Shown: in pieces, positions 35,762 to 44,726 of the stretch | Numbering within the stretch: the first letter of the stretch is position 1 | Layout of the letters: every line of letters begins with the position of its first letter | Origin: an uncultured Parabacteroides sp. | GTDB taxonomy: Bacteria > Bacteroidota > Bacteroidia > Bacteroidales > Tannerellaceae | Assembly (NCBI GenBank): GCA_900541965.1 | Contig: UQLN01000031.1 | Span: forward strand, 1-55,550 | Direction of reading: 5' to 3' | DNA length: 55,550 nucleotides | The notes under the pieces: generated by a model | The model's input: only the letters and a program-made list of their open reading frames with translations | The model's database searches: none | Told to the model about the DNA's origin: nothing | Made by a program: the position numbers and the translations under genes

Positions 35762-35769
35762 TAAATTTG
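35762..35769 (+). promoter_or_regulatory. Candidate -7 box upstream of cutC
   Basis: TAAATTTG fits TAnnTTTG, 41 bases before the cutC ATG. The expected -33 position holds TATG, one base off TTTG. Confidence 0.5.
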
Positions 35770-35810
35770 TTCTTTATACAAGTATATAAAGATAAAAAGG
35801 ACACAAATAG

Positions 35811-36548
35811 ATGAAACCGGATCGAATTATTGAAATATGTGCCAATTCTGCACAAAGTTGTGTGGAAGCGGAAGCAGGAGGAGCCAGACGGGTAGAGTTA
35901 TGTGCCGGAATACCGGAAGGCGGAACAACTCCCAGTTATGGAGAAATACGTACAGCGCAGACTTTGACTTCATCCATCGATATAAATGTGATTATCCGTC
36001 CGCGCGGGGGGGATTTCCTGTATACGCCAGCGGAGATACAATCCATGCTTTATGATATAGAGATGTGTAAGCAACTGAAGGTACATGGTGTCGTATTCGG
36101 CTGCCTTACGAAAGATGGGGACATAGATATCGATTTGATGAAGCGTTTGATAGATGCGGCGCATCCTCTATCTGTAACTTGCCATCGTGCTTTTGATGTT
36201 TGCCGTGACCCGTTTACAGCTTTGGAACAATTGATAGAACTGGGTTGCGATCGTATACTCACCTCCGGACAGCAGTCGGATGCTGTAAAAGGAATCCCTT
36301 TGCTGGCCGAATTGGTAAAACGTGCCGGAGACCGTATAATCATTATGCCGGGATGTGGAGTACGTGAAAATAATATCGCGGAAATAGAAGAAAAAACCGG
36401 AGCAAAAGAGTTTCATACTTCAGCACGTAGCATTGTATATAGTAAGATGGAGTACAGGAATGAAAATGTACCGATGGGCAGCAGTATCGTATCTTCCGAG
36501 TTTGAAACGGTGGAAACAGACCGTAAAAAAGTGGCAGCTTATTTATAA
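35811..36548 (+). CDS. cutC: CutC family protein (copper homeostasis)
   Basis: This 245-residue TIM-barrel protein starts with IIEICANSAQSCVEAEAGGA, and has RVELCAGIPEGGTTPSYGEI, IIRPRGGDFLYT, VTCHRAFDVCRDP and ILTSGQQ, all hallmarks of CutC. It is cytoplasmic. The copper role comes from genetics in E. coli and the biochemical function is uncertain. It begins an apparent plus-strand operon with pspC, uvrB and the DUF1460 gene and has its own candidate -7 box at 35762. Confidence 0.94.
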   Translation: MKPDRIIEICANSAQSCVEAEAGGARRVELCAGIPEGGTTPSYGEIRTAQTLTSSIDINVIIRPRGGDFLYTPAEIQSMLYDIEMCKQLKVHGVVFGCLTKDGDIDIDLMKRLIDAAHPLSVTCHRAFDVCRDPFTALEQLIELGCDRILTSGQQSDAVKGIPLLAELVKRAGDRIIIMPGCGVRENNIAEIEEKTGAKEFHTSARSIVYSKMEYRNENVPMGSSIVSSEFETVETDRKKVAAYL

Positions 36549-36567
36549 ACCAATAAAATAGAGAAAG

Positions 36568-36765
36568 ATGGAAAACGAAAAAAGACTTTACCGTTCGGAC
36601 AAAGGTATGATTGCCGGGATATGTGCCGGAATAGCTGATTATTTTGGATGGGACCCGACAATGGTTCGTATCGGATATATATTATTGAGTATTTTTACGG
36701 TATTTTCCGGAGTATTGGCTTATTTGGTCCTTTGGATTGTAATACCGAAACAACCTCGTGAATAA
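36568..36765 (+). CDS. Small PspC-domain membrane protein
   Basis: This 65-residue protein is essentially one PspC domain: LYRSDKGMIAGICAGIADYF with GWDPTMVRIGYILLSIFTV, then a hydrophobic helix (VFSGVLAYLVLWIVIP). It should sit in the inner membrane with roles in envelope stress, as PspC does, but no other psp genes are here. It lies 19 bases after cutC and three bases before uvrB. Confidence 0.9.
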   Translation: MENEKRLYRSDKGMIAGICAGIADYFGWDPTMVRIGYILLSIFTVFSGVLAYLVLWIVIPKQPRE

Positions 36766-36768
36766 AGA

Positions 36769-38796
36769 ATGAATTTTGAATTATCGTCCCCTTTCAGTCC
36801 CACAGGCGACCAGCCGGAAGCTATTGCAGCCCTGTCCGAAGGAATAAGGAGCGGCATGCCTTTCCAGACATTGCTTGGGGTGACAGGTTCCGGCAAGACA
36901 TTTACAATCGCAAATGTCATTAAGGAAGTACGGAAACCCACCTTGATATTAAGTCATAATAAAACGCTTGCAGCACAGTTGTATAGCGAGTTCAAGGCTT
37001 TTTTTCCAAATAATGCAGTGGAGTATTTTGTTTCTTACTATGATTATTATCAGCCGGAAGCTTATTTGCCGAGTACGGATACATACATAGAAAAGGATTT
37101 AGCCATTAATGATGAAATAGACAAACTTCGTTTACGTGCTACGGCTTCGCTACTTTCCGGAAGAAAAGACGTTATAGTCGTTTCGTCCGTATCTTGCCTG
37201 TATGGTATGGCAGACCCGACTGCGTTTGCAGAAAAGGTAACGCATTTGGAAAAAGGCATGAAGATCGACCGGGATAAACTGTTGCGTCGTTTTGTCGATG
37301 CTTTGTATGTGAATAACAAACTGGAATTTAACCGTGGCTGTTTCCGGGTAAATGGCGATACCGTAGATATATTTCCTGCTATCGAGACATTTGATGGTGC
37401 AGCTTATCGTATTGAGTTCTGGGATGATGAAATCGACCGGATTTCTTCTTTTGATCCACAGACCGGGCAAGAAATAGATGAACAGGATGAATTGAATATC
37501 TATCCGACTAATTTGTTTGTAACAACACAGGAACGTATTAATATGGCAATCGGCCAGATCGATGTGGACTTGGGTACCCAGGTGAATTTCCTCAGGGAAA
37601 TAGGAAAGCCGTATGAAGCGAAACGATTATATGAGAGAGTGACCTTTGACCTGGAGATGATACGTGAACTGGGGCATTGTTCCGGTATTGAAAACTATTC
37701 CCGTTATTTTGACGGAAGGGCAGCCGGAGAACGTCCTTTTTGTTTACTGGATTATTTTCCGAAAGATTTCTTATTGGTCGTAGATGAAAGCCATGTGACT
37801 ATTCCGCAGATACGTGCCATGTACGGTGGCGATTATTCCCGTAAAAAGAATCTGGTTGATTATGGCTTCCGCCTTCCTGCCGCAATGGATAACCGCCCGT
37901 TGACCTTTGATGAATTTGAGTCACTGACTCCATTGGCAATTTATGTGAGTGCAACTCCTGCTGATTATGAGTTGGAGAAAAGCGAGGGGGTTGTCGTGGA
38001 CCAGGTAATTCGTCCGACCGGATTGCTTGACCCTGTCATTGAAGTTCGTCCGACCCTGAACCAGATAGACGATTTGATGGAAGAGATAAATATACGTTCG
38101 GCAAAAGAAGAACGGGTATTGGTTACAACGCTTACCAAGCGTATGGCAGAGGAACTGACTACTTATTTACTTCGTATGGGAGTCCGTTGTAATTATATTC
38201 ATAGCGATGTGGATACATTGGAACGTATCCAGATAATGGATGATTTGAGGAAAGGTTTGTTTGATGTCCTGATAGGGGTCAACCTGTTGCGTGAGGGGCT
38301 CGATTTGCCGGAAGTATCACTGGTGGCTATTTTGGATGCCGATAAAGAAGGCTTCCTCCGTTCTCACCGGTCACTTACCCAGACTGCCGGACGAGCTGCC
38401 CGTAATGTGAATGGTAAGGTCATATTTTATGCGGATAAAATTACGGCAAGCATGAAGCTCACCATGGACGAAACAAACCGGCGGCGTGAAAAACAGCTTG
38501 CTTATAATGAACAGCATGGCATTACTCCTAAGCAGGTAGTCAAAAATAGTGTATCTCTGGTTGCAGAAAAGCAACAGCCGCTTGTTGCCGAACCTTATGC
38601 TTATGTAGAGCCTGAACCCAGTTTGGTTGCAGATCCGGTAGTTCAATATATGAATCGTTCACAGTTGGAAAAAACAATTGAACGTACAAAGAAACAGATG
38701 GCGGAAGCTGCCAAGAAACTGGATTTTATAGAAGCTGCCCAGTTCAGGGACGAACTGGTTAAATTGCAGGAATTGCTGGAAACGAAAGTTAATTGA
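36769..38796 (+). CDS. uvrB: Excinuclease ABC subunit B
   Basis: This 675-residue helicase-like subunit of nucleotide excision repair has Walker A in LLGVTGSGKTFTIANV near residue 40 and the DNA-gripping hairpin in YYDYYQPEAYLPSTDTY. Walker B is VVDESHVTIPQ, with motifs VSATPADYE and LLREGLDLPEVSLVAILDAD, and the C-terminal UVR motif lies in the last 40 residues (AAKKLDFIEAAQFRDEL). It loads with UvrA at damage and recruits UvrC. Length and motifs are complete. It starts three bases after the PspC gene. Confidence 0.97.
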   Translation: MNFELSSPFSPTGDQPEAIAALSEGIRSGMPFQTLLGVTGSGKTFTIANVIKEVRKPTLILSHNKTLAAQLYSEFKAFFPNNAVEYFVSYYDYYQPEAYLPSTDTYIEKDLAINDEIDKLRLRATASLLSGRKDVIVVSSVSCLYGMADPTAFAEKVTHLEKGMKIDRDKLLRRFVDALYVNNKLEFNRGCFRVNGDTVDIFPAIETFDGAAYRIEFWDDEIDRISSFDPQTGQEIDEQDELNIYPTNLFVTTQERINMAIGQIDVDLGTQVNFLREIGKPYEAKRLYERVTFDLEMIRELGHCSGIENYSRYFDGRAAGERPFCLLDYFPKDFLLVVDESHVTIPQIRAMYGGDYSRKKNLVDYGFRLPAAMDNRPLTFDEFESLTPLAIYVSATPADYELEKSEGVVVDQVIRPTGLLDPVIEVRPTLNQIDDLMEEINIRSAKEERVLVTTLTKRMAEELTTYLLRMGVRCNYIHSDVDTLERIQIMDDLRKGLFDVLIGVNLLREGLDLPEVSLVAILDADKEGFLRSHRSLTQTAGRAARNVNGKVIFYADKITASMKLTMDETNRRREKQLAYNEQHGITPKQVVKNSVSLVAEKQQPLVAEPYAYVEPEPSLVADPVVQYMNRSQLEKTIERTKKQMAEAAKKLDFIEAAQFRDELVKLQELLETKVN

Positions 38797-38814
38797 GAGA
38801 AATAATAAAGAAAT

Positions 38815-39672
38815 ATGAAGAAGGACAGGTTGCTATTACTCTTATTTTTATTCTTACCCTTGTGTTGTGCGAAAGCGCAATCTCCGGTTTATTATACTGG
38901 TGAGGATATGAAAATCTATGAGCACTTTATGAAATCCCGGGAGAAAAATAGACATGCTCCTGTCGGGGATTTGATGACAGGCACAGCCTGTTTTTTTCTT
39001 TCCCGCCCTTATGTGTCATCTACTCTGGAAAAAGAACCGGAGGGGTTGGTCGTTAATTTCCGGGAAATGGATTGTATGACTTTCGTGGAAACAGTAACAG
39101 CCTTGGTTCGGACTTTGCAAAGCGGGGATGTCTCTTTTGATAACTATTGCCATACTTTGCAAAATATCCGTTACAGGGAGGGTGCTATCAATGATTATAC
39201 AGACCGTCTTCATTATACTACAGACTGGATTTTTGAAAATGAGCGGAAGGGGATAGTGAAGGATGTTACCAAGGAGATAGGAGGGAAACAGCTTGCTGTT
39301 AACCTGTCTTTTATGTCAACTCACCCCGATAGTTATAAACAATTGAAAGAACATCCGGAATATGTCTGTAAAATAGCAGAGAAGGAACAGGAGATAAATT
39401 CTCGTGAGTATTATTATATTCCGGAGGACGAAATAAATGCTCGTGCCTCTGGTATAAAGAATGGCGATATAGTTTGTTTCGTGACTTCAATAAAAGGGTT
39501 GGATATTTCCCATGTAGGGATTATTTCCAAGACAAAAGAGAAGCTGAGTTTTTATCATGCTTCTTCTTCGCAGAAAAAAGTCGTACTGAATGAGGAACCG
39601 TTACAGGATTATGTACAAAGTATAAAACGGAATAGCGGGATAATGATACTTCGTGTGCAACCGCTTCATTGA
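38815..39672 (+). CDS. DUF1460 family NlpC/P60-like amidase, secreted
   Basis: This 285-residue protein has a signal peptide (LLLLLFLFLPLCCAKA) and a papain-like core of the DUF1460 family (PF07313). The nucleophile cysteine is expected in EMDCMTFVETVTAL at about residue 84 and the histidine in GLDISHVGIISK near residue 235. Related Bacteroidetes proteins have been described as N-acetylmuramoyl-L-alanine amidase-like, acting on peptidoglycan fragments. It follows uvrB by 18 bases and overlaps the end of the convergent DUF5686 gene by seven bases. Confidence 0.88.
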   Translation: MKKDRLLLLLFLFLPLCCAKAQSPVYYTGEDMKIYEHFMKSREKNRHAPVGDLMTGTACFFLSRPYVSSTLEKEPEGLVVNFREMDCMTFVETVTALVRTLQSGDVSFDNYCHTLQNIRYREGAINDYTDRLHYTTDWIFENERKGIVKDVTKEIGGKQLAVNLSFMSTHPDSYKQLKEHPEYVCKIAEKEQEINSREYYYIPEDEINARASGIKNGDIVCFVTSIKGLDISHVGIISKTKEKLSFYHASSSQKKVVLNEEPLQDYVQSIKRNSGIMILRVQPLH

Positions 39673-41832
39673 AATAATTCGAATGTGAATTTCAATCCGA
39701 TGCTTTGGTATTCTAATTTTTTGAATCCTGCAAAAATAGCGATATTGAAAATACTGCTGCCGACACCGTAGCCTATCTCCGTATAACTGGGCATGACAGG
39801 CAGCCAGAGTTGGCTCAGGTAGAAACGTTCGGATAGTATGTATCTGGATGCCCTGGGTTTAGGTTTCAGCAGTTGCATAAGAATAAAAGGACTTTCATAC
39901 ATAAAATGGGCTTGTACATATTTGTCGGAGGCATTGTACCATTCGCTTCTCAACTGATTGAATACGCCTCCGAAACGGTCCGCCCATGATTCCGGGAAAT
40001 TTCTCCGGGCAAAGAAATGGAAGTCTGCAAAATAAATAGACTTGGCATTAATGAACATACCTCCGCTTATGTGGTAATTAAAACGTCTGGCTAACCCCAG
40101 TTTAATACGTTGATGTATATCTGCTTCTATGCGCCAGTAATCCCCCGTACTTTTTCCAACTCCGGGTATGCCTGTCGCAACCTCCAGCGACAGAGTGTAT
40201 ATATTCTTTGCGGTATCCATCCATCCAATAGTATTGCCTGGGAGTGTAGGAAATACCTATTACAGGTGTAAAATCATTATAGTTCCCATTTAAAATGTCC
40301 GAAATATCTCCGTTTATTTGTTTATTACTGTCTTTCTTAACCTGTATGCGCCTGTGATATGATAACCCGGCCGACAGTTGAAAGCCATTGAATAGCTCTA
40401 TGTTGTTCCGCAGTTCTACATAATAATGCTTGAAATAATCGAAGTTCAGGTCATCGATATTGAACGTGGAATCTTTAAGGAGCTCATTGATTTCTTTCAT
40501 CATTTCGGATGAGTATCCTTCATTACTGTTTCCTATACTCAGGCTTAAAGTCCCCAGTTTGTCGGGACGGTATTCCCAATCAGCCGCTACAGTGAAAAAC
40601 AATTGCTTCCGTTTGAATACATAGCCGATTTCCGGCCGGAAACGTAATTGCCTGTCTTTAGCAAATGTTTTACTGAGACGCAACATTTGCCAGTATGTAA
40701 TGCCGTTACTTCCCGAATAACCGAACTGGACCGGATTTAATAAGCCTGAATATTTAAGACGTGTTGTCTTGTAGTCCAAATCGATTGTATTGGTTAGCTT
40801 TTCTGTGAGTTTCAGATATTTCCTGATATTTCCCGTATCGACTTTTTCGACCGTGGGTTCTATTTCTTTATGATACATCTGGCCTTCTTCTGGTGTAATT
40901 GGTATATCCCGTTTACTTTTCCAGTATGTGGAATCATTAATAATGGGAATGGTGTCAGAAGATAAATCGAAGTATGCACTTAAATCAAGAGACCTTTTAT
41001 TTTTTTCGTCATTTTCTTCTACCCATTCGACCGCTTCATATTTGAAAGAAGAATGGTAGGTGCTTACCACTTCGTTGCCTAATACGGAGTAGCGTAATTT
41101 TAAATCGGCTGTAGCCGGTAGAATAAAATCCTGATGGCTTTTACCGAAGGTCATTACAAGGTTGAATTCAGCCAGGGAGAAATAACCATCCATATCTATT
41201 TTGTCGATACTGAATGTTTTGTCTATTATATACAGATATCCGCTGATTAATTTCTGGCTCCATTGTTTGGGAGTAAAATGTATTTTGAAAATCTTGAGAT
41301 CATTTTCGTAGAATGTACTGTCCAGATTAAACTTATAAAACTTGGAGGCATCTTCTGCAATCGGAGTGATAATTCCCTCATTATAAATAGTGGGGGAATA
41401 TACATTTAGATTTAGGAAGGTCAAAACCTCTTTTTGTTTGAAATTATTGGGTATCGTATTTCCGTTTATTGCTTTAAAATCATGCAGGAAACTGTTTGGC
41501 GCATTGAATTGTGAATGGCTGAGCATTTCGAAAAACATATCTTTGGTTTTTCTGTCAACCGGGAAAATATGATGGGCAAATAGCATCAGAAAATTCTGTT
41601 TTACAATTTTACTTCTGCCTTTTATATAAATATCCGCTTCATAATGGGATAGTTTGTTTTGACATCTGTCTGCATTTTTAATTACTAATTGCATAATAGA
41701 ATCTCCTTGCCTGATTGATTCTTTTTTGGAAGAATTGTTCAGCAACGTAGGATCCCCATAGTTACCATCCGGTTTTGCTATAGTGCTCATAGTTAGTAAG
41801 AGCAAGATGATTATGTAAAAAAGTTTTTGCAC
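39666..41832 (-). pseudogene. DUF5686 family outer membrane protein, frameshifted
   Basis: Two overlapping frames make one DUF5686-type protein of about 720 residues. The N-terminal part runs from about 41832 to the junction near 40195-40225 (signal region LFYIIILLLLTMSTIA; later LNPVQFGYSGSNGITYWQML and GISYTPRQYYWMDG). The C-terminal barrel continues one base out of frame (LSLEVATGIPGVGKSTGDYW, ending LKFTFELFQ). The first frame hits a stop at 40102 after about 30 unrelated residues, losing the last strands. No good ATG is present; a GTG at 41832 is the best start. A TGGA triplet repeat lies at the junction. It could be a pseudogene, a phase-variable gene or a sequencing error. Confidence 0.8.
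40216..40227 (-). repeat. (TGGA)3 repeat at the DUF5686 frame junction
   Basis: Three TGGA units (TCCA on the plus strand) sit where the two frames overlap. Losing one 4-base unit would join the upstream frame to the downstream barrel frame without a stop. Confidence 0.7.
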
Positions 41833-42097
41833 CAAATGTCTACCCTTTCTTTGCAAAGTAAGAAATAAAATTGAATAAAATGATGAGGTCGTTACTATTT
41901 TCTTTGAAAAAGGATTGCATCAGTGCGTGCTTTTTTTGAAAATCAGAGGCTGAAATATAAATTGATAAATACGTATATATCGCTATAAAATCAGAGAAAT
42001 TGTGAGACATTAAGATTTGATTTACAGTCTGAAAGATATCGGGGTCTATGAATTGTATTATTTTGCTCAAATCCTTTTTTCGTAAATAATATGTTTT

Positions 42098-42105
42098 TAT
42101 CTTTG
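42098..42105 (+). promoter_or_regulatory. -7 box of the Crp/Fnr regulator gene
   Basis: TATCTTTG matches TAnnTTTG and lies 28 bases before the GTG start. The -33 region is only a T-run (TTTTTTCG). The AT-rich gap 41833-42097 shows no other clear feature. Confidence 0.6.
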
Positions 42106-42133
42106 TGTCATAAAAGTATGTTATATAGCAGTC

Positions 42134-42835
42134 GTGGTTAAGCAACAGAAAGAAGAGGTCGATCTGTCGGCCAGTTTAGCAGAGGTATGGAGAGTTTTGA
42201 CCGATAAGGAACGGGAGATTCTCCGTAATAATTCGACGATCCAGCATTTCAAACGTAATGAGTTGATTTATTGCGAGGGCGACGAACCAAGGGATATGAT
42301 GTGCTTGCTAAAAGGCAAGGTGAAAATCTTTAAAGAAGGTGTAGGAGGAAGAAGCCAGATTATTAGAATGATTAAACCGGTACAGTACTTTGGTTATCGT
42401 GCTAATTTTGCTCAGGAAAATTACCTGACTAATGCCTCCGCTTTTGAAGCTTCGTCAGTATGTCTTATTCCGATGACGATTGTCACAGAGCTATTGATGG
42501 GAAATCCCAATCTTGCGATGTTTTTTATCCGCCAGCTTTCATTTGATTTGGGGGTAGCGGATGAACGTACGGTTAATCTTACCCAGAAACATATCCGGGG
42601 ACGATTGGCCGAATCTCTATTATTCCTGAAAGATAGTTATGGCTTGGAGGAAGATGGTGCTACATTGAGTATTTATCTGTCCCGGGAAGACCTGGCTAAT
42701 CTTTCTAATATGACAACCTCAAATGCCATACGGACTTTGTCTACTTTTGTTTCGGAACGGATTATCGCTATCGATGGAAGAAAGATAAAATTAATCGATG
42801 AGGAAAAACTGAGAAAGATCAGTAAGATGGGATAA
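42134..42835 (+). CDS. Crp/Fnr family transcriptional regulator
   Basis: This 233-residue regulator has an N-terminal cyclic-nucleotide-binding-like barrel (FKRNELIYCEGDEPRDMMCLLKG) and a C-terminal winged helix (LSREDLANLSNMTTSNAIRTL, then FVSERIIAIDGRKIKLID). No Fnr-type cysteine cluster is seen, so it is more likely to sense a small molecule or redox state in another way. A GTG start at 42134 is used because no in-frame ATG occurs before the conserved domain. It is a single-gene unit between its own -7 box and a bidirectional terminator. Targets are unknown. Confidence 0.93.
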   Translation: MVKQQKEEVDLSASLAEVWRVLTDKEREILRNNSTIQHFKRNELIYCEGDEPRDMMCLLKGKVKIFKEGVGGRSQIIRMIKPVQYFGYRANFAQENYLTNASAFEASSVCLIPMTIVTELLMGNPNLAMFFIRQLSFDLGVADERTVNLTQKHIRGRLAESLLFLKDSYGLEEDGATLSIYLSREDLANLSNMTTSNAIRTLSTFVSERIIAIDGRKIKLIDEEKLRKISKMG

Positions 42836-42852
42836 AAATTAAGGAAGAAAAA

Positions 42853-42899
42853 AGAGGAGGATTGGGATTAAAATGAAATAATACCCAATCCTCTTTTTT
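42853..42899. terminator. Bidirectional terminator between crp-like gene and kdsA
   Basis: GAGGATTGGG (42857-42866) pairs with CCCAATCCTC (42884-42893). Six Ts follow on the plus strand and an A-run on the other side gives a T-run on the minus strand. It serves both convergent genes and touches the kdsA stop codon. Confidence 0.9.
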
Positions 42900-43701
42900 A
42901 TTTTATAGCTTCACGTATGCGTAAAAGGCGTGTCAGTAATCCTTCCAGCAAATCCAATTGTAACATATTGGCCCCGTCGGATTTGGCTTTAGCCGGCTCG
43001 GGGTGAGTTTCAATGAACAATCCGTCGGTTCCTACGGCAATTGCTGCTTTGGCAATTGTCTCGATTAATGCAGGAAGCCCTCCGGAAACTCCGGTTGTTT
43101 GGTTGGGCTGCTGAAGTGAATGCGTGGCATCCATAATTACCGGAAACCCGAATTGCTGCATTTGCGGGATACCCCTGTAGTCAACAACGAGGTCTGTATA
43201 ACCAAATGTCGTTCCGCGTTCCGTAAGCATCACATTGTTATTTCCGGCATCTATTACTTTTTGTGCGGCAAACAGCATGGCTCCCGGTGAAAGAAACTGT
43301 CCTTTCTTGATATTTACTATTTTTCCGGTCTTAGCCGCTGCGACTAATAAATCGGTTTGCCGGCACAGGAATGCCGGGATTTGAAGTACATCGACATATT
43401 CGGCAGCCATAGCCGCTTCGTTTGTCTCATGTATATCGGTTACAGTCGGAATGTGGAATGTTTCATTTACTTTGCGTAATATTTTAAGTGCTTTTTCGTC
43501 TCCGATACCGGTGAATGAATCGATTCGCGAGCGATTCGCTTTCCGGTAAGAACCTTTGAATATGTATGGAATATTCAGCTTTTCGGTGATACTTGTAATT
43601 TTCTCGGCAATACGTAAAGCCATATCTTCTCCTTCGATGACGCAGGGACCTGCCATCAGAAAGAAATTATCGCTTTTATTGAATTCGTTTATTGTCAGCA
43701 T
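42898..43701 (-). CDS. kdsA: 3-deoxy-8-phosphooctulonate synthase
   Basis: This 267-residue enzyme condenses phosphoenolpyruvate with arabinose 5-phosphate to give Kdo-8-phosphate for lipid A core synthesis. FFLMAGPCVIEGEDMALRIA with a cysteine in the PCV motif suggests the metal-dependent class. FKGSYRKANRSRIDSFTGIG, TDIHE, LIPAF-type QIPAFLCRQTDLL, and VMDATHSLQQP-like IMDATHSLQQPNQ are conserved. It lies 43 bases downstream of miaA on the same strand, likely as one transcript. Confidence 0.96.
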   Translation of the reverse strand: MLTINEFNKSDNFFLMAGPCVIEGEDMALRIAEKITSITEKLNIPYIFKGSYRKANRSRIDSFTGIGDEKALKILRKVNETFHIPTVTDIHETNEAAMAAEYVDVLQIPAFLCRQTDLLVAAAKTGKIVNIKKGQFLSPGAMLFAAQKVIDAGNNNVMLTERGTTFGYTDLVVDYRGIPQMQQFGFPVIMDATHSLQQPNQTTGVSGGLPALIETIAKAAIAVGTDGLFIETHPEPAKAKSDGANMLQLDLLEGLLTRLLRIREAIK

Positions 43702-43744
43702 ACTATATGATTTTATTGTTTCTTTTATGGAATGAATGGAGGAT

Positions 43745-44659
43745 TCAGGTTAATAATGCCATCACTTTTTGAATTTTCTCTTCGGTTGGCAGAGAGGCAT
43801 CGATCCACTGGATTTTGCAGCCGCGCCGTTCCATTCCGCGGAACCATGTCATTTGTCGTTTGGCAAATTGGTGGATGGCAATCTCCAGTTGGGTAACCAT
43901 TTCTTCATAAGATAATTTGCCAATGACATATAATGTGAGGAATTTATATTCCAATCCATAATAAATCAGGTCTTCCGGATCTACTCCGGACGCAATAATG
44001 TTGCGGACTTCTTCCACCATTCCTTCATCCAGCCGGGCCCTCAGACGGCGGGATATTTTTTCCCGGCGCAATTCCCTATCGATATGAATGCCTATTACCA
44101 GGCTGTTCACCGGTTCATATTCATTGCTGTCAGGTGCCTCGTTCTTGTAATATTCTTCTATCTCAATTGCACGGATGGCACGTTGTGCCGTATCCACATC
44201 CGTTTTATTGTGTAAAACCTTATATCCGGCTAATATTTGTTCCAGTTCAGCCAGCGGCTTGTCTTTTAACTGTTCCCGCAATTCCGGGTTCTGCGGCACA
44301 TCCAGCAATTTGTATCCTTTTAATACGGCTTCGATATACAGTCCCGTACCTCCGCAAAGAATGGGAAGTTTACCTTTTTCTTTTATGGCTTGGTAAGCCC
44401 GGTAAAAGTCGTGCTGGTATTCAAAAACATTGTACTTGTAGCCCGGATCGCAAATATCAATTAAATGATAAGGGATATTTTTTCCATTGACGGTATAGTC
44501 GGCAAGGTCTTTACCGGTTCCAAGGTCCATGGAGCGGTATATTTGCCTGGAATCGGCACTGATAATCTCAGTATCCAGACGTTCGGCAAGAGCTGCGGCA
44601 AAAGTTGTTTTGCCGGAAGCTGTAGGCCCGAGTATTGTGATGAGCTGGTATGTTTCCAT
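43745..44659 (-). CDS. miaA: tRNA dimethylallyltransferase
   Basis: This 304-residue enzyme adds the isopentenyl group to A37 of tRNAs reading UNN codons. The P-loop is ITILGPTASGKTTFAAALAE, with SADSRQIYRSMDLGTGK and the tRNA-binding region PILCGGTGLYIEAVLKG. The C-terminal QMTWFRG motif (KRQMTWFRGMER) is present. The ATG at 44659 is used; a TTG six codons upstream lies inside the promoter box. A TATCTTTG box ends only eight bases before the ATG, so the transcript may have almost no leader. Confidence 0.95.
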   Translation of the reverse strand: METYQLITILGPTASGKTTFAAALAERLDTEIISADSRQIYRSMDLGTGKDLADYTVNGKNIPYHLIDICDPGYKYNVFEYQHDFYRAYQAIKEKGKLPILCGGTGLYIEAVLKGYKLLDVPQNPELREQLKDKPLAELEQILAGYKVLHNKTDVDTAQRAIRAIEIEEYYKNEAPDSNEYEPVNSLVIGIHIDRELRREKISRRLRARLDEGMVEEVRNIIASGVDPEDLIYYGLEYKFLTLYVIGKLSYEEMVTQLEIAIHQFAKRQMTWFRGMERRGCKIQWIDASLPTEEKIQKVMALLT

Positions 44660-44666
44660 TGCAATA

Positions 44667-44674
44667 CAAAGATA
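44667..44674 (-). promoter_or_regulatory. -7 box of miaA
   Basis: TATCTTTG on the minus strand, just beyond the T-run of the gap terminator. Its distance to the ATG (seven bases between) predicts a leaderless or nearly leaderless mRNA. Confidence 0.6.
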
Positions 44675-44705
44675 CAAAAAAAGCCGCCCTTAAACAAGGA
44701 CGGCT
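44675..44705 (-). terminator. Terminator of gap
   Basis: On the minus strand AGCCGTCCTT (44705-44696) pairs with AAGGGCGGCT (44691-44682) with one G-U pair and a four-base loop, followed by seven Ts. It lies about 20 bases after the gap stop. Confidence 0.88.
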
Positions 44706-44726
44706 TTCATACTATTTTGTGTTGGA

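Noticed and set aside
41840..42145. 101-codon minus-strand frame upstream of the DUF5686 gene
   Set aside because: It has only a TTG start, no recognisable domain, lies in AT-rich DNA, overlaps the DUF5686 start and covers the crp-like promoter.
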